A DNA stretch of 64,000 bases from Clostridia bacterium (GTDB lineage: Bacteria; Bacillota; Clostridia; Oscillospirales; Acutalibacteraceae). The DNA is taken from contig JAFVVQ010000021.1 of NCBI GenBank assembly GCA_017502085.1, forward strand, positions 1-64,000, read 5' to 3'. Shown piece after piece: positions 19,514-28,218 of the stretch. Numbering within the stretch: the first letter of the stretch is position 1; each line of letters starts with the position of its first letter. Both the position numbers and the translations under genes were made by a program. The notes under the pieces are model-generated. The model saw nothing but the letters and a program-made list of their open reading frames with translations. It was not told the origin of the DNA and did not search any database.

Positions 19514-20608
19514 ATGAAAAATACGTTCGGAAACAGTGTGGCGGTCACGTTGTTCGGCGAAAGTCACGGCGAATATATCGGCGCCGTTGTTGACGGCCTC
19601 GCACCCGGAATTGAAATTGACAGAGAATATATCGGGCATATGCTTACTCTCAGGAGGCCTGACGGCAAAATCTCCACACCCAGAAAAGAAAAAGATGAAT
19701 TCAGGATTATCAGCGGTGTTGTGAACGGGAAAACGACGGGAACTCCCGTGACGGTTCTTATTCCCAACGAAAACGTCAACAGTTCGGATTATTCAGCCCT
19801 TAAAACCGTTGCCCGTCCTTCTCATGCTGACTATACCGCGCAGTGCAAATATCACGGCTTTCAGGATTCAAGAGGCGGGGGACATTTCAGCGGCAGAATA
19901 ACTGCGGCGCTTGTTGCGGCGGGTGCAATCTGCAAATCCGCATTGGAGAAAAAAGGAATCTTAATCGGTACTCACGTTAAAAAATGCGGCGGAGTTGCAG
20001 ACAGAGATTTCGGTGAATATTCTGCAGATATTCAGGCTCTGAGCGGAAAGGGCTTTGCCGTGCTTGACGAAGCCTGCGAAGAAGCGATGAAAAACAGAAT
20101 TATTGAAGCGGCATCGGAAGGTGACAGTGTCGGCGGAATTCTTGAAACGGCGGTTATCGGCATCCCCGAAGGCGTCGGCGAACCGTGGTTTGATTCTGCG
20201 GAGAGTGTTATTTCCCATATGATGTTTTCAATCCCTGCGGTTAAGGGGATTGAATTCGGTGCGGGTTTCGGTCTCGCTGATATGAAAGGCAGCGAAGCAA
20301 ACGATCCGTTGATAATTAAAAACGGCAGAATAGTTACCGAAAAGAACGATAACGGTGGCATCAACGGCGGTATCACGAACGGAATGCCGATAGTTTTCCG
20401 AACAGCGATAAAGCCGACTCCTACAATTTTCAAACCGCAGAATACGGTTGATTATCAGAATATGACAGAGACTGTTACCGAGCCGAAGGGCAGACACGAT
20501 CCTGCAATCGTTCACAGAGCAAGAGCTGTTCAGGATGCGGCAACGGCTATCGTTATCTGCGATATGCTCGCAATGAGATTCGGTACGGATTGGATAAATG
20601 AGTTATGA
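19514..20608 (+). CDS. aroC: Chorismate synthase
   Basis: FMN-dependent enzyme of 364 residues that makes chorismate from EPSP, the last common step. Seen: NSVAVTLFGESHGEYIGAVVDG with the catalytic His, the RRPDG loop, HADYTAQCKYHGFQDSRGGGHFSGRITA, and GGINGGITNGMPIVFRTAIKPTPTI, all conserved (quoted here in part). The ATG at 19514 is preferred over the ATG at 19505, because AAGGA (19501-19505) lies 8 bp before it and overlaps the earlier ATG. It overlaps the aroE-aroK start by 4 bp. Confidence 0.96.
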   Translation: MKNTFGNSVAVTLFGESHGEYIGAVVDGLAPGIEIDREYIGHMLTLRRPDGKISTPRKEKDEFRIISGVVNGKTTGTPVTVLIPNENVNSSDYSALKTVARPSHADYTAQCKYHGFQDSRGGGHFSGRITAALVAAGAICKSALEKKGILIGTHVKKCGGVADRDFGEYSADIQALSGKGFAVLDEACEEAMKNRIIEAASEGDSVGGILETAVIGIPEGVGEPWFDSAESVISHMMFSIPAVKGIEFGAGFGLADMKGSEANDPLIIKNGRIVTEKNDNGGINGGITNGMPIVFRTAIKPTPTIFKPQNTVDYQNMTETVTEPKGRHDPAIVHRARAVQDAATAIVICDMLAMRFGTDWINEL

Positions 20609-21852
20609 ATAAATACGGATGCATAGGCAAAAGGCTGACTCACAGCTTTTCTAAAGAAATTCACTCCCGCCTTGCCGATTATGAATATGAACTGATTGAA
20701 CTGAATGAAGAAGATATAGAAGAATTCTTCGCGGAAAGGAATTTCAGCGCAATCAACGTCACGATTCCCTATAAGCAGACGGTGATTCCTTATCTTGATT
20801 GGATGAGTGACGTTGCAAGACGAATAGGTGCGGTTAATACAATAGTCAACAAAGACGGCAGACTTTTCGGATACAATACCGATTATTACGGTATGAAAGC
20901 ACTTGTTGAAAAAATCGGTGTTGATCTGAACGGGAAAAAAGTTCTCATTCTCGGAACCGGGGGCACGAGCAAAACCGCACGTGTTTTAGCGGAAGATATG
21001 GGTGCTGAAAAAGTAATTACGGTCAGCAGAAGCAAAAATGAAAATTACGTTACCTACGAAGACGTGGTGAAGAATCATTCGGATGCACAGATTATCGTCA
21101 ACACTACGCCGTCGGGAATGTATCCCGATTGCGATTCTCAGCCGATCGATATTTCGGTTTTCGGGAATCTTGAGGGTATTGTTGATGCGGTTTATAATCC
21201 GCTTTACACGAATCTTGTGCTGAACGCAAGGGCAAGAGGCATAAGAGCTGAGGGCGGACTATATATGCTTGTGATGCAGGCGGTTGTTGCAGTTGAGAAA
21301 TTCCTTGGCACAGAAATCTCCGAAACGGTTGCAGATAAAGTATTCGCTTCTGTTTTTGCATCGAAGGAAAATATCGTTCTCACCGGAATGCCGGGAAGCG
21401 GAAAAAGTACGGTCGGAAAGCTTCTCTGTATTGACGGTTTTGAGCTTGTCGATACAGATGAAGAAATCGAAAAGCGTTGCGGCTGCACAATAAAAGAACT
21501 TATAAACCGGAATGGCGAAGAATACTTCCGCAATCTGGAGAGTGAAATCATAAAAGAGATTTCATCAAAAGGCTGTCGGGTGATTTCAACAGGCGGCGGC
21601 GCAGTGTTGCGCGGGAAAAATGTAAATGCCCTGAAAAGAAACGGAAAAATCTTTTTTATAAATGCCGATCCCGACAGACTTTTGCCAACGGATAGCAGAC
21701 CGCTTTCCGATACGGCGGATAAGCTGAAAAAACTCTATGAGGAAAGAATTGAGATTTATAAAGGAACTGCCGACGTGACTGTTCCCGATATGCCGACTCC
21801 CGAAGAAGAGGCGGAGTTTATCCTCAAAGCAAGAACGGAGCTGATAAAGTGA
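20605..21852 (+). CDS. aroEK: Shikimate dehydrogenase - shikimate kinase fusion
   Basis: A fused protein of 415 residues catalysing two consecutive steps, dehydroshikimate to shikimate (NADPH) and shikimate to shikimate 3-phosphate (ATP). Residues 1-250 are AroE: the N-terminal LTHSFSKEIH substrate site, catalytic K57 in NVTIPYK, NTD at 91-93, the GTGGTSKTA nucleotide loop, and the C-terminal LVMQAVVAVEKF. Residues of about 255-415 are AroK: Walker A GMPGSGKST (261-269), DTDEEIEKR, GEEYFRNLE, the STGGGAVLR shikimate-binding loop, and the DSRPL lid. There is no long linker between the halves. The start overlaps aroC by 4 bp and the stop overlaps the aroQ start. The shared length and motifs rule out a reading-frame artefact. 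Confidence 0.95.
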   Translation: MNKYGCIGKRLTHSFSKEIHSRLADYEYELIELNEEDIEEFFAERNFSAINVTIPYKQTVIPYLDWMSDVARRIGAVNTIVNKDGRLFGYNTDYYGMKALVEKIGVDLNGKKVLILGTGGTSKTARVLAEDMGAEKVITVSRSKNENYVTYEDVVKNHSDAQIIVNTTPSGMYPDCDSQPIDISVFGNLEGIVDAVYNPLYTNLVLNARARGIRAEGGLYMLVMQAVVAVEKFLGTEISETVADKVFASVFASKENIVLTGMPGSGKSTVGKLLCIDGFELVDTDEEIEKRCGCTIKELINRNGEEYFRNLESEIIKEISSKGCRVISTGGGAVLRGKNVNALKRNGKIFFINADPDRLLPTDSRPLSDTADKLKKLYEERIEIYKGTADVTVPDMPTPEEEAEFILKARTELIK

Positions 21853-22277
21853 AAATACTTGTTATAAACGGTCCGAATATCAATATGCTCGGCATAAGAG
21901 AGCCTGAGCATTACGGCAAAGAAACTTATGCCGACCTTGTGACAAAAATTCAGAAGCACTGCGACTCAAAGGATGTTGAAGTGAAGATTTTTCAATCCAA
22001 CCATGAGGGCGATATTGTTGATGAAATTCAGAAGGCATATGGAAATGCCGACGGAATCGTCATCAATCCCGCTGCTTACACACACACGAGTGTTGCGATT
22101 CTCGATGCGGTGAAATCAGTGAATATTCCAACTGTTGAAGTGCATATTTCAAAGGTGGAAGAGAGAGAAGATTTCAGGCAGATAAGCTATGTGCGTCTTG
22201 CCTGCGCAAAAACAATAACAGGTCACGGCACAGACGGATACCTTGAAGCAATTGATTATCTGACAGAAGGTAAATGA
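21849..22277 (+). CDS. aroQ: Type II 3-dehydroquinate dehydratase
   Basis: Dodecameric-type dehydroquinase of 142 residues for the third shikimate step. Signatures are VINGPNINMLGIREPEHYG (with the catalytic Tyr on the lid), QSNHEGDIVDEIQ, INPAAYTHTSVAILDA, and VEVHISKVEEREDFRQISY. The GTG start at 21849 overlaps the aroE-aroK TGA (GTGA) and has GGAG 8 bp upstream. No class I enzyme is present nearby, so this supplies the step for the whole operon. Confidence 0.96.
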   Translation: MKILVINGPNINMLGIREPEHYGKETYADLVTKIQKHCDSKDVEVKIFQSNHEGDIVDEIQKAYGNADGIVINPAAYTHTSVAILDAVKSVNIPTVEVHISKVEEREDFRQISYVRLACAKTITGHGTDGYLEAIDYLTEGK

Positions 22278-22278
22278 T

Positions 22279-23478
22279 ATGAAAGCAATATTCAGACCGT
22301 GCAGACTCAGGGGCAGAGTGAATGCTCCGCCGTCGAAAAGTATGGCACACAGATACCTTATCGGCGCTGCACTGTCAAAAGAAAAATGTGTTATATCGGG
22401 CGTTGATTTCAGCGAAGATATTCTCGCAACAATCGATTGCCTGAAAGCTATGGGTGCTGAAATTCAGGTTGCGGAAGATACGGTAACCGTAAACCCTGAA
22501 CACTTCATGAGATCCGATTCGGATGTTATGAAGTGCAGAGAAAGCGGCAGTACGTTGAGATTTTTTATTCCTCTCGCATTGTGTGCGGGCAAGAGAATTA
22601 CTTTGCAGGGCAGTCCGAGGCTTTTTGAACGCCCTCTTGGCGTGTATGAAAAGCTTTGTGCCGATAACGGTTTTGAGTTCATAAAGAATGAAAATTCAGT
22701 GACCGTCTGCGGCAATCTTAAAAGCGGAAATTATGAAATCAGCGGTGATATCAGCAGTCAGTTTATAACGGGGCTCATTTTTGCTCTTGTTTATCTCGGA
22801 GAAGAATCGTCAATCCGTATTTCTCCGCCGTTCGAAAGCAGATCATATATAAATCTCACCGTTTCAGTGCTGAAAACCTTCGGGGCGGACGTGGAGTTTG
22901 CTGATGAATATACAATTATGATAAGGAAGGCAAAACTGCATTCTTTTTCGGGCTCGGTAGAGGGCGATTATTCGAATGCCGCTTTTCTTGATGCGTTCAA
23001 TTATATCGGGTCGGAGGTTGAAATCGGCAATCTCAATGCGGACAGTCTTCAGGGCGACCGCATATACAAAGAATATTTTGAAGCAATCGCAAAAGGTACT
23101 CCGACTCTGGATATTTCGGATTGCCCCGACCTTGGTCCCGTGCTTATTGCACTTGCTTCGCTGAAAAACGGTGCGGTGCTTACAGGCACAGACCGATTGA
23201 AGATAAAGGAAAGCGACCGCGGTCAGGCAATGCACGAAGAACTCAGGAAGCTCGGCGGAGGGCTGGTTTTCGGCGATAATATGATAACCGTTCCGAGACA
23301 GGAGTTTAATTGCAACGTCAGGCTTGACGGACACAACGATCACCGTATTGTTATGGCTCTGTCGTTGATTCTTTCAAAGTGCGGAGGAGCAATTGAAGGA
23401 GCTGAGGCTGTCAGAAAAAGCTATCCTTCATTCTTTGAGGTAGTTAAAACTCTTGGCGCAGAGGTGATAACGGAATGA
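22279..23478 (+). CDS. aroA: EPSP synthase (3-phosphoshikimate 1-carboxyvinyltransferase)
   Basis: Enzyme of 399 residues that adds the enolpyruvyl group of PEP to shikimate 3-phosphate; the target of glyphosate. Seen: the N-terminal PPSKSMAHRYLIGAAL, the ESGSTLRFFIPLAL motif, GDISSQFITGLIFAL, VEGDYSNAAFLDAF, IKESDRGQAMHEEL, and the C-terminal DGHNDHRIVMALS. The sequence RESGSTLRFFIP, in place of the GNAGTAMRP of E. coli-type enzymes, resembles other clostridial AroA; I infer but cannot show that glyphosate sensitivity differs. It starts 1 bp after the aroQ stop and overlaps tyrA by 4 bp. Confidence 0.95.
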   Translation: MKAIFRPCRLRGRVNAPPSKSMAHRYLIGAALSKEKCVISGVDFSEDILATIDCLKAMGAEIQVAEDTVTVNPEHFMRSDSDVMKCRESGSTLRFFIPLALCAGKRITLQGSPRLFERPLGVYEKLCADNGFEFIKNENSVTVCGNLKSGNYEISGDISSQFITGLIFALVYLGEESSIRISPPFESRSYINLTVSVLKTFGADVEFADEYTIMIRKAKLHSFSGSVEGDYSNAAFLDAFNYIGSEVEIGNLNADSLQGDRIYKEYFEAIAKGTPTLDISDCPDLGPVLIALASLKNGAVLTGTDRLKIKESDRGQAMHEELRKLGGGLVFGDNMITVPRQEFNCNVRLDGHNDHRIVMALSLILSKCGGAIEGAEAVRKSYPSFFEVVKTLGAEVITE

Positions 23479-24332
23479 TAGTAAACGTAAGCAAAAGAAT
23501 ACTTATTGTCGGTCTCGGTCTTCTGGGCGGCAGTTATGCGAGAGTGCTGAAAAGATTCGGGTTTCACATAAGTGCGATAACAAAGGAGCAAAGTTCAATT
23601 GATTACGCTCTTCGTGAAGGTATGATTGATGAGGGATCGACTGAACTTGATGAAAATATGATCGGTCAGGCGGATATCGTGATTTTTGCCTTGTATCCCC
23701 ACATCTTCGTGGAGTGGATCGAACAGAATCAGTCTCTTCTGAAAAGCGGTGCAATGATAACCGACGTAACGGGCGTCAAATGCAGTATTGTTTATAAAGT
23801 TCAGAATATGCTTCGCCCTGACGTCGAATTCATTGCGGCTCACCCGATGGCGGGCCGTGAGGTTTCAGGTGTTGAGAACAGCACCGATAAATTGTTTGCG
23901 GGAGCAAACTATATTGTTACTCCCACTGAAAAAAACACTCCCGAGGCAATCAACACCTGTATGGAGCTTGGCAGGTTGCTCGGATTTTCGAACGTCACAA
24001 CACTTTCGCCCGAAGAACACGATGAAATGATAGGTTTTCTCTCTCAGCTTACTCATTGCATTGCAATCACTCTTATGACGTGCAATGATAAGGAGAATAT
24101 GGAGAAGTTTACGGGTGACTCGTTCCGTGATCTTACCCGTATCGCACATATAAATGACCTGATGTGGAGCGAACTTTTCATAGAAAATAAATCAGCTCTT
24201 CTTGAACAGATGACTCTTTTTATAAATAAATTCAATGAATTGAAATCAATGCTTGAAAACGAAGATGTTGAAGCGATGCGAAAAATGATGCGTCACTCAA
24301 CCGTACGCAGAGCGTTGTTTGATAAAAAATAA
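23475..24332 (+). CDS. tyrA: Prephenate dehydrogenase
   Basis: NAD-dependent enzyme of 285 residues that oxidatively decarboxylates prephenate to 4-hydroxyphenylpyruvate, the tyrosine branch. Signatures are the Rossmann loop ILIVGLGLLGGSYARVLK, DVTGVKCSIV, AAHPMAGREVSGVENS (catalytic His region), and LSPEEHDEMIGFLSQLTHCIAI. It stops after the catalytic and dimerisation domains with no C-terminal ACT domain, so it is probably not feedback-inhibited in the manner of the 370-residue Bacillus TyrA. It overlaps aroA by 4 bp. Confidence 0.94.
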   Translation: MIVNVSKRILIVGLGLLGGSYARVLKRFGFHISAITKEQSSIDYALREGMIDEGSTELDENMIGQADIVIFALYPHIFVEWIEQNQSLLKSGAMITDVTGVKCSIVYKVQNMLRPDVEFIAAHPMAGREVSGVENSTDKLFAGANYIVTPTEKNTPEAINTCMELGRLLGFSNVTTLSPEEHDEMIGFLSQLTHCIAITLMTCNDKENMEKFTGDSFRDLTRIAHINDLMWSELFIENKSALLEQMTLFINKFNELKSMLENEDVEAMRKMMRHSTVRRALFDKK

Positions 24333-24349
24333 TATCGGAGGCCCAAAAA

Positions 24350-25378
24350 ATGAATATGAATTTCAAAAGAAAATTGCCGATTCCTATGGAAATCAAGGAA
24401 CAGTACCCTATCACTTATAAGCTTGAGCAGATGAAGGAAAAGCGAGATCAGGAAATCAAGTCGATTTTTGAAAGCAGAGATAACAGATTTATTCTTATTA
24501 TAGGACCTTGCTCTGCGGATAACGATGACAGCGTGATCGATTATATCACCAGACTCAGAGGCGTACAGGAAAAGGTTTCGGATAAAATCCTCATTATCCC
24601 GAGAATATATACCAACAAACCCCGCACAACGGGTGACGGATACAAAGGTATGCTTCATCAGCCCGACCCCCACAAGGGAGAGGATATGCTCAAGGGTGTT
24701 GTTGCAATCAGAAATCTGCATATCAGGGCGATGAATGAAACCGGTTTTACCTGTGCAGATGAAATGCTCTACCCCGAGAATTACAGATACCTTTCCGACG
24801 TGCTTTCATATGTTGCAATCGGTGCCAGATCCGTTGAAAATCAGCAACACCGTCTGACCGCAAGCGGCTTCGATATTCCTGTCGGTATGAAAAACCCCAC
24901 CGCGGGTGATATTTCGGTTATGATGAATTCGATAACGGCGGCTCAGCATTCCCATACCTTCATTTACAGAGGCTGGGAAGTTGAGAGCCACGGCAATCCG
25001 CTTGCCCACGCAATCCTGAGAGGTTACGTCAATAAACACGGCCGGTCAATGCCGAACTATCACTACGAAGACCTTATCAATCTTGCTGAAGTCTATGACA
25101 GATCAGGCTTGAAAAACCCTGCGGTTATCATCGACACAAACCACGCTAACTCAGGCAAAAAGTGGATGGAGCAGCCGAGAATCGCAAAGGAAATAATTCA
25201 CAGCTGCCGTAATTCCGATGACATCAGAAGAATCGTAAAAGGTCTGATGATAGAAAGCTATATTGAAGACGGCGCACAAAAACCCGAAGAAAGCGTTTAC
25301 GGCAAATCGATAACCGACCCGTGCCTCGGATGGGAGAAAACCGAAAGACTTATCCTCGACCTGGCGGATATGCTTTAA
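24350..25378 (+). CDS. aroF: DAHP synthase (3-deoxy-7-phosphoheptulonate synthase), class I alpha
   Basis: First shikimate-pathway enzyme, 342 residues, which condenses PEP with erythrose 4-phosphate. It has the type I alpha (E. coli AroF/G/H-like) pattern: the N-terminal LPIPMEIKEQYP, IIGPCSADN, PRIYTNKPRTTGDGYKGML, CADEMLYPENYRYLSDVLSY, AIGARSVENQQHR, GMKNPTAGD, and the metal-binding DTNHANSGKKW. This type carries its feedback site in the barrel and N-terminal arm rather than in a fused domain. It is the last gene, 17 bp after tyrA, and a terminator follows. The pathway-committing gene being last, far from the attenuator, is unusual but fits a single long transcript. Confidence 0.95.
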   Translation: MNMNFKRKLPIPMEIKEQYPITYKLEQMKEKRDQEIKSIFESRDNRFILIIGPCSADNDDSVIDYITRLRGVQEKVSDKILIIPRIYTNKPRTTGDGYKGMLHQPDPHKGEDMLKGVVAIRNLHIRAMNETGFTCADEMLYPENYRYLSDVLSYVAIGARSVENQQHRLTASGFDIPVGMKNPTAGDISVMMNSITAAQHSHTFIYRGWEVESHGNPLAHAILRGYVNKHGRSMPNYHYEDLINLAEVYDRSGLKNPAVIIDTNHANSGKKWMEQPRIAKEIIHSCRNSDDIRRIVKGLMIESYIEDGAQKPEESVYGKSITDPCLGWEKTERLILDLADML

Positions 25379-25401
25379 TTTGAGTTTTATATTAAAAAAT
25401 G

Positions 25402-25429
25402 ACCGGTGAGCGAAAACTCACCGGTTTTT
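25402..25429 (+). terminator. Terminator of the aromatic operon
   Basis: ACCGGTGAG-CGAAAA-CTCACCGGT, a perfect 9-bp stem, followed by T5GTTGTTTT. The stem is identical to that at 17007. Confidence 0.93.
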
Positions 25430-25458
25430 GTTGTTTTATCGGTATTTATTCAAATATT

Positions 25459-26640
25459 TCAGCTGAGAAGCTGTTTGATTTTTCTGGATATAAGTTCAAA
25501 CGTATTTCTGATTGCTCCGAAGAACTCTTCAATGGGGTTGGAATATACCTTGTAAGGCTCGTCTGTCTGGAGCTCAAATCTTGCGTTACCTTTTTTGACA
25601 CTGCCTTCGTAGGTGTAGAGTACACTTTCGAAATTCTCAACGTCATTTTCATTGATATCGAATACTCTGACGCCGTAGGGGCCGGGCTTTGCGAATTCGC
25701 AGCCGTAGGTGAAGCCAAGCTCTATGTCGTCATAAATACCTGTCCAGCCTGTTGTGTGCCAATGACCGAAATATGCTCCGATTACATCACCCTGTTTCTT
25801 CCAGGAAGCGAACTGTTCGCTTGACTGACCGGGAATAATCGCACCTGCATAGTAGCCGTCAGCAAGACCGTCGATGAGACGGTAGCATTTGCCGCCTTCA
25901 AGCACGGCACCCTCATCCCAGAAATTGCACTCCTCGAAGAGGTTGCCCATATCGTCAACGGGAATGTGTTCGAAAACAATGGCGGGTACGGGCTTGCCGC
26001 CGTTTGCTTCGGTGAGTTTCGTGCTCTCGGATTCATACCACGCAATCTGTTCTGCGCTGATGCCTCTGCCGTTATCCATCATCCAGAGATTGAATGCGGG
26101 CTTGCCGTCGGAGCCGAGTATTTCAAGGTTGTAGTCGATTCTGCCGTCGGTATCGTTGCTCATATCGGTGGTCAGACAGTATTCATATTCCGAATAAATC
26201 TTCAGCCAGTCTTCATTTGTGACTCCGCTGCCGTAATCGTTGTTGCCCTGAGTGATTGCAAAGGGGATTTTTCTTCTTTCAGCCTCGGAGAAAATGGCTT
26301 CACAGGTTTTTGTCACATTCATAACGGTCTGATAATAGTCGCCGTTGACCTTGACGCCTTCTCTGAAGTTTTCACCGTCAATACCAAAGTCACCTGCACG
26401 GCTGTCTTCAACGATGTCACCTGTCATAACAATGAGGTCGGGATCAAATTCGTCGATGGCAAGCCTGATAAAATTAACCAGGTCATATGCGGGATAGTGG
26501 TCATCCTGAGGGTCGGAAATCTGAAGAATTCTGAAATTGCCGTCTTCATCGAAACTCAGGGAGTCATCTTCTGCATTCGCGCAGACGCAAAGGGAAAAGA
26601 CGAACGATAATGCGAGAATTATACTGGTTATTTTTTTCAT
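25459..26640 (-). CDS. Secreted metallophosphoesterase
   Basis: 393 residues with an N-terminal signal peptide (KKITSIILALSFVFSLCVCANAE; cleavage likely after ANA, or lipid attachment at one of the two Cys). The calcineurin-like fold is seen in ILQISDPQDD (first Asp/His metal motif), DLIVMTGDIVED (second), TQGNNDYGSG (GNxD motif), VFEHIPVD, and GHWHTTGW (GHxH motif), in the proper order. It therefore probably acts outside the membrane on a phosphate ester, possibly a nucleotide, phospholipid head group or sugar phosphate. The substrate cannot be told. The last 40 residues form a basic amphipathic helix (FGAIRNTFELISRKIKQLLS). It has its own promoter and lies downstream of trmN6-rsmI. Confidence 0.87.
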   Translation of the reverse strand: MKKITSIILALSFVFSLCVCANAEDDSLSFDEDGNFRILQISDPQDDHYPAYDLVNFIRLAIDEFDPDLIVMTGDIVEDSRAGDFGIDGENFREGVKVNGDYYQTVMNVTKTCEAIFSEAERRKIPFAITQGNNDYGSGVTNEDWLKIYSEYEYCLTTDMSNDTDGRIDYNLEILGSDGKPAFNLWMMDNGRGISAEQIAWYESESTKLTEANGGKPVPAIVFEHIPVDDMGNLFEECNFWDEGAVLEGGKCYRLIDGLADGYYAGAIIPGQSSEQFASWKKQGDVIGAYFGHWHTTGWTGIYDDIELGFTYGCEFAKPGPYGVRVFDINENDVENFESVLYTYEGSVKKGNARFELQTDEPYKVYSNPIEEFFGAIRNTFELISRKIKQLLS

Positions 26641-26739
26641 TGTTTTTCTCCTTATTAATCAATGTTTGTCCATAAATCCTTGGGAGTCTTTCTTCTTGCT
26701 CCTTTAAAATGCGTTGTTATTTATAAGGATTTCGACTAC

Positions 26740-26767
26740 ATTCTATGCCCGGAAAACACAAAGTCAA
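26740..26767 (-). promoter_or_regulatory. Promoter of the secreted phosphoesterase
   Basis: On the minus strand: TTGACT (26767-26762), 16-bp spacer, TAGAAT (26745-26740). The -35 box overlaps the last codon of the upstream gene. Confidence 0.6.
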
Positions 26768-27384
26768 CAGAAATTTATGAATTTTTCGGGATTTTCTTTG
26801 ATATATGCACCTGCGATATTGCAGATTTCTTCGGCGGAAACAAGCTCAGAGAATTCTTTGTCGAGAGCAGTTATTTCCGAGGGAATAACGGAGACTTCTT
26901 CGTTATCCGAGTCGAATGCGTTATATTCTTTTTCGAAAACAGTGCAGACGTTTTCACCGAAAAGCTTTCTGACAGCGCCCAATGATGCACCGGTGAGGGG
27001 TTGACCGTTTGTTCTGAAGAAATTACTCAGAGCATTTTCACCGTCTTCAATAACAAATGAAAGGGCGTATATATACTGTTGTCCGTCGCTGAGTGCGTTG
27101 AATTCGGCAATCATATTGTCGGCATCGGATATCTTTTTCTGAAGATTGAGGGCAACGCCCTTGAAAAGGCGGTCAGGCTCAGCGGTGGCGATGAGATTTT
27201 CTGTCAGAATTGAAAATTCATTGTGCAGAGCGTTTTCTTCTTTGATTTTTTTCATTGTCTTTTCGTTGGCGGCATATCTTCTTGAACTTGCCTGAGCCGC
27301 TTTGAAGCAGACGAAAACCGTCAACAGAATAACGGCAACAAATACCGCAATCCAGATGGGATGGTCGATGAAATATTGTATCAT
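26764..27384 (-). CDS. Unknown membrane-anchored protein
   Basis: 206 residues. Residues 7-28 form one strong transmembrane helix (HPIWIAVFVAVILLTVFVCF), followed by a basic, Ala/Ser-rich juxtamembrane stretch and a helical, mostly acidic domain of about 165 residues. That topology suggests a short outside end and a cytosolic helical domain. I do not recognise the family. It starts 3 bp after the rsmI stop, so it is the third gene of trmN6-rsmI-this gene. A promoter for the next gene overlaps its stop codon. Confidence 0.8.
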   Translation of the reverse strand: MIQYFIDHPIWIAVFVAVILLTVFVCFKAAQASSRRYAANEKTMKKIKEENALHNEFSILTENLIATAEPDRLFKGVALNLQKKISDADNMIAEFNALSDGQQYIYALSFVIEDGENALSNFFRTNGQPLTGASLGAVRKLFGENVCTVFEKEYNAFDSDNEEVSVIPSEITALDKEFSELVSAEEICNIAGAYIKENPEKFINFC

Positions 27385-27387
27385 CTG

Positions 27388-28218
27388 TTATTCCTCCTCG
27401 GTGAGAATTTTATAAATATCGCCTTTTTTGAAACCGCTCTCCTTTGCGGCAGCTTTGGCGGCGAAAGTTTTGGTTTCGCCCTTTGCGATAAGCTCGTTTG
27501 CATAGGCAACGGCTTGTTCAAGCGTCATTTCCTCGGCTTCTTTTCTCGGAGCTCCCGAGATGATGAGTACGATTTCGCCTTTGAGCTGTTCCTCGGAATA
27601 TTTTTCCGCAGCGGCGCAAAGCGTTGTTTTTATAACTTGCTCATGGATTTTTGTCAGTTCACGAACAATTGCGATTTCTCTGTCACCGAGTGCGGCGGCA
27701 AGGTCTGTGAGCGTTGCCGAGAGCTTATGCGGTGCTTCGTAAAATATCATCGTTCGTTCTTCGCTCACGAGCGAATTGACAATGTATTTGCGTTCATTTT
27801 TCTCAACGGGCAAAAAGCCTTCGAAGGTGAAGCGTCTTGACGGCATACCCGAAACGGCAAGTGCGGTCGCGAATGCGCACGGACCCGGTACGGCTTCGAC
27901 CTTAATGCCTTTTTCAATGCAGAGCCTGACGAGGTCTTCGCCGGGGTCTGAGATAGCGGGCATACCCGCATCTGTGATGATGACTCCGTTTTCGCCGGCA
28001 AGAAGTTTGTCGGCGATAATCGGACCTCTTTCAAACTTATTATGCTCAAAATAGCTTATCATCGGTTTTTTGATTCCGAAATGATTGAGCAGCTTGAGAC
28101 TGACTCTCGTATCCTCGGCGGCAATGAAGTCGCAGTTCGCAAGGGTTTCAAGCGCTCTCGGTGAAATATCACCGAGGTTGCCTATCGGTGTGCCGACAAC
28201 GTATAAAATTCCGCTCAA
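27388..28218 (-). CDS. rsmI: 16S rRNA (cytidine-1402 2'-O)-methyltransferase
   Basis: SAM-dependent (SPOUT-unrelated, tetrapyrrole-methylase-fold) enzyme of 276 residues that 2'-O-methylates C1402 in the ribosomal P site. Signatures are LYVVGTPIGNLGDISPRALE, FIAAEDTRVSLKLLNHFGI, VITDAGMPAISDPG, AVPGPCAFATALAVSGMPS, and EAPHKLSATLTDL. The C-terminal region (residues of about 230-276, KGETKTFAAKAAAKESGFKK) is the small helical domain seen in other RsmI proteins. Its ATG overlaps the trmN6 stop by 4 bp, a gene pair common in Firmicutes. Confidence 0.95.
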   Translation of the reverse strand: MSGILYVVGTPIGNLGDISPRALETLANCDFIAAEDTRVSLKLLNHFGIKKPMISYFEHNKFERGPIIADKLLAGENGVIITDAGMPAISDPGEDLVRLCIEKGIKVEAVPGPCAFATALAVSGMPSRRFTFEGFLPVEKNERKYIVNSLVSEERTMIFYEAPHKLSATLTDLAAALGDREIAIVRELTKIHEQVIKTTLCAAAEKYSEEQLKGEIVLIISGAPRKEAEEMTLEQAVAYANELIAKGETKTFAAKAAAKESGFKKGDIYKILTEEE

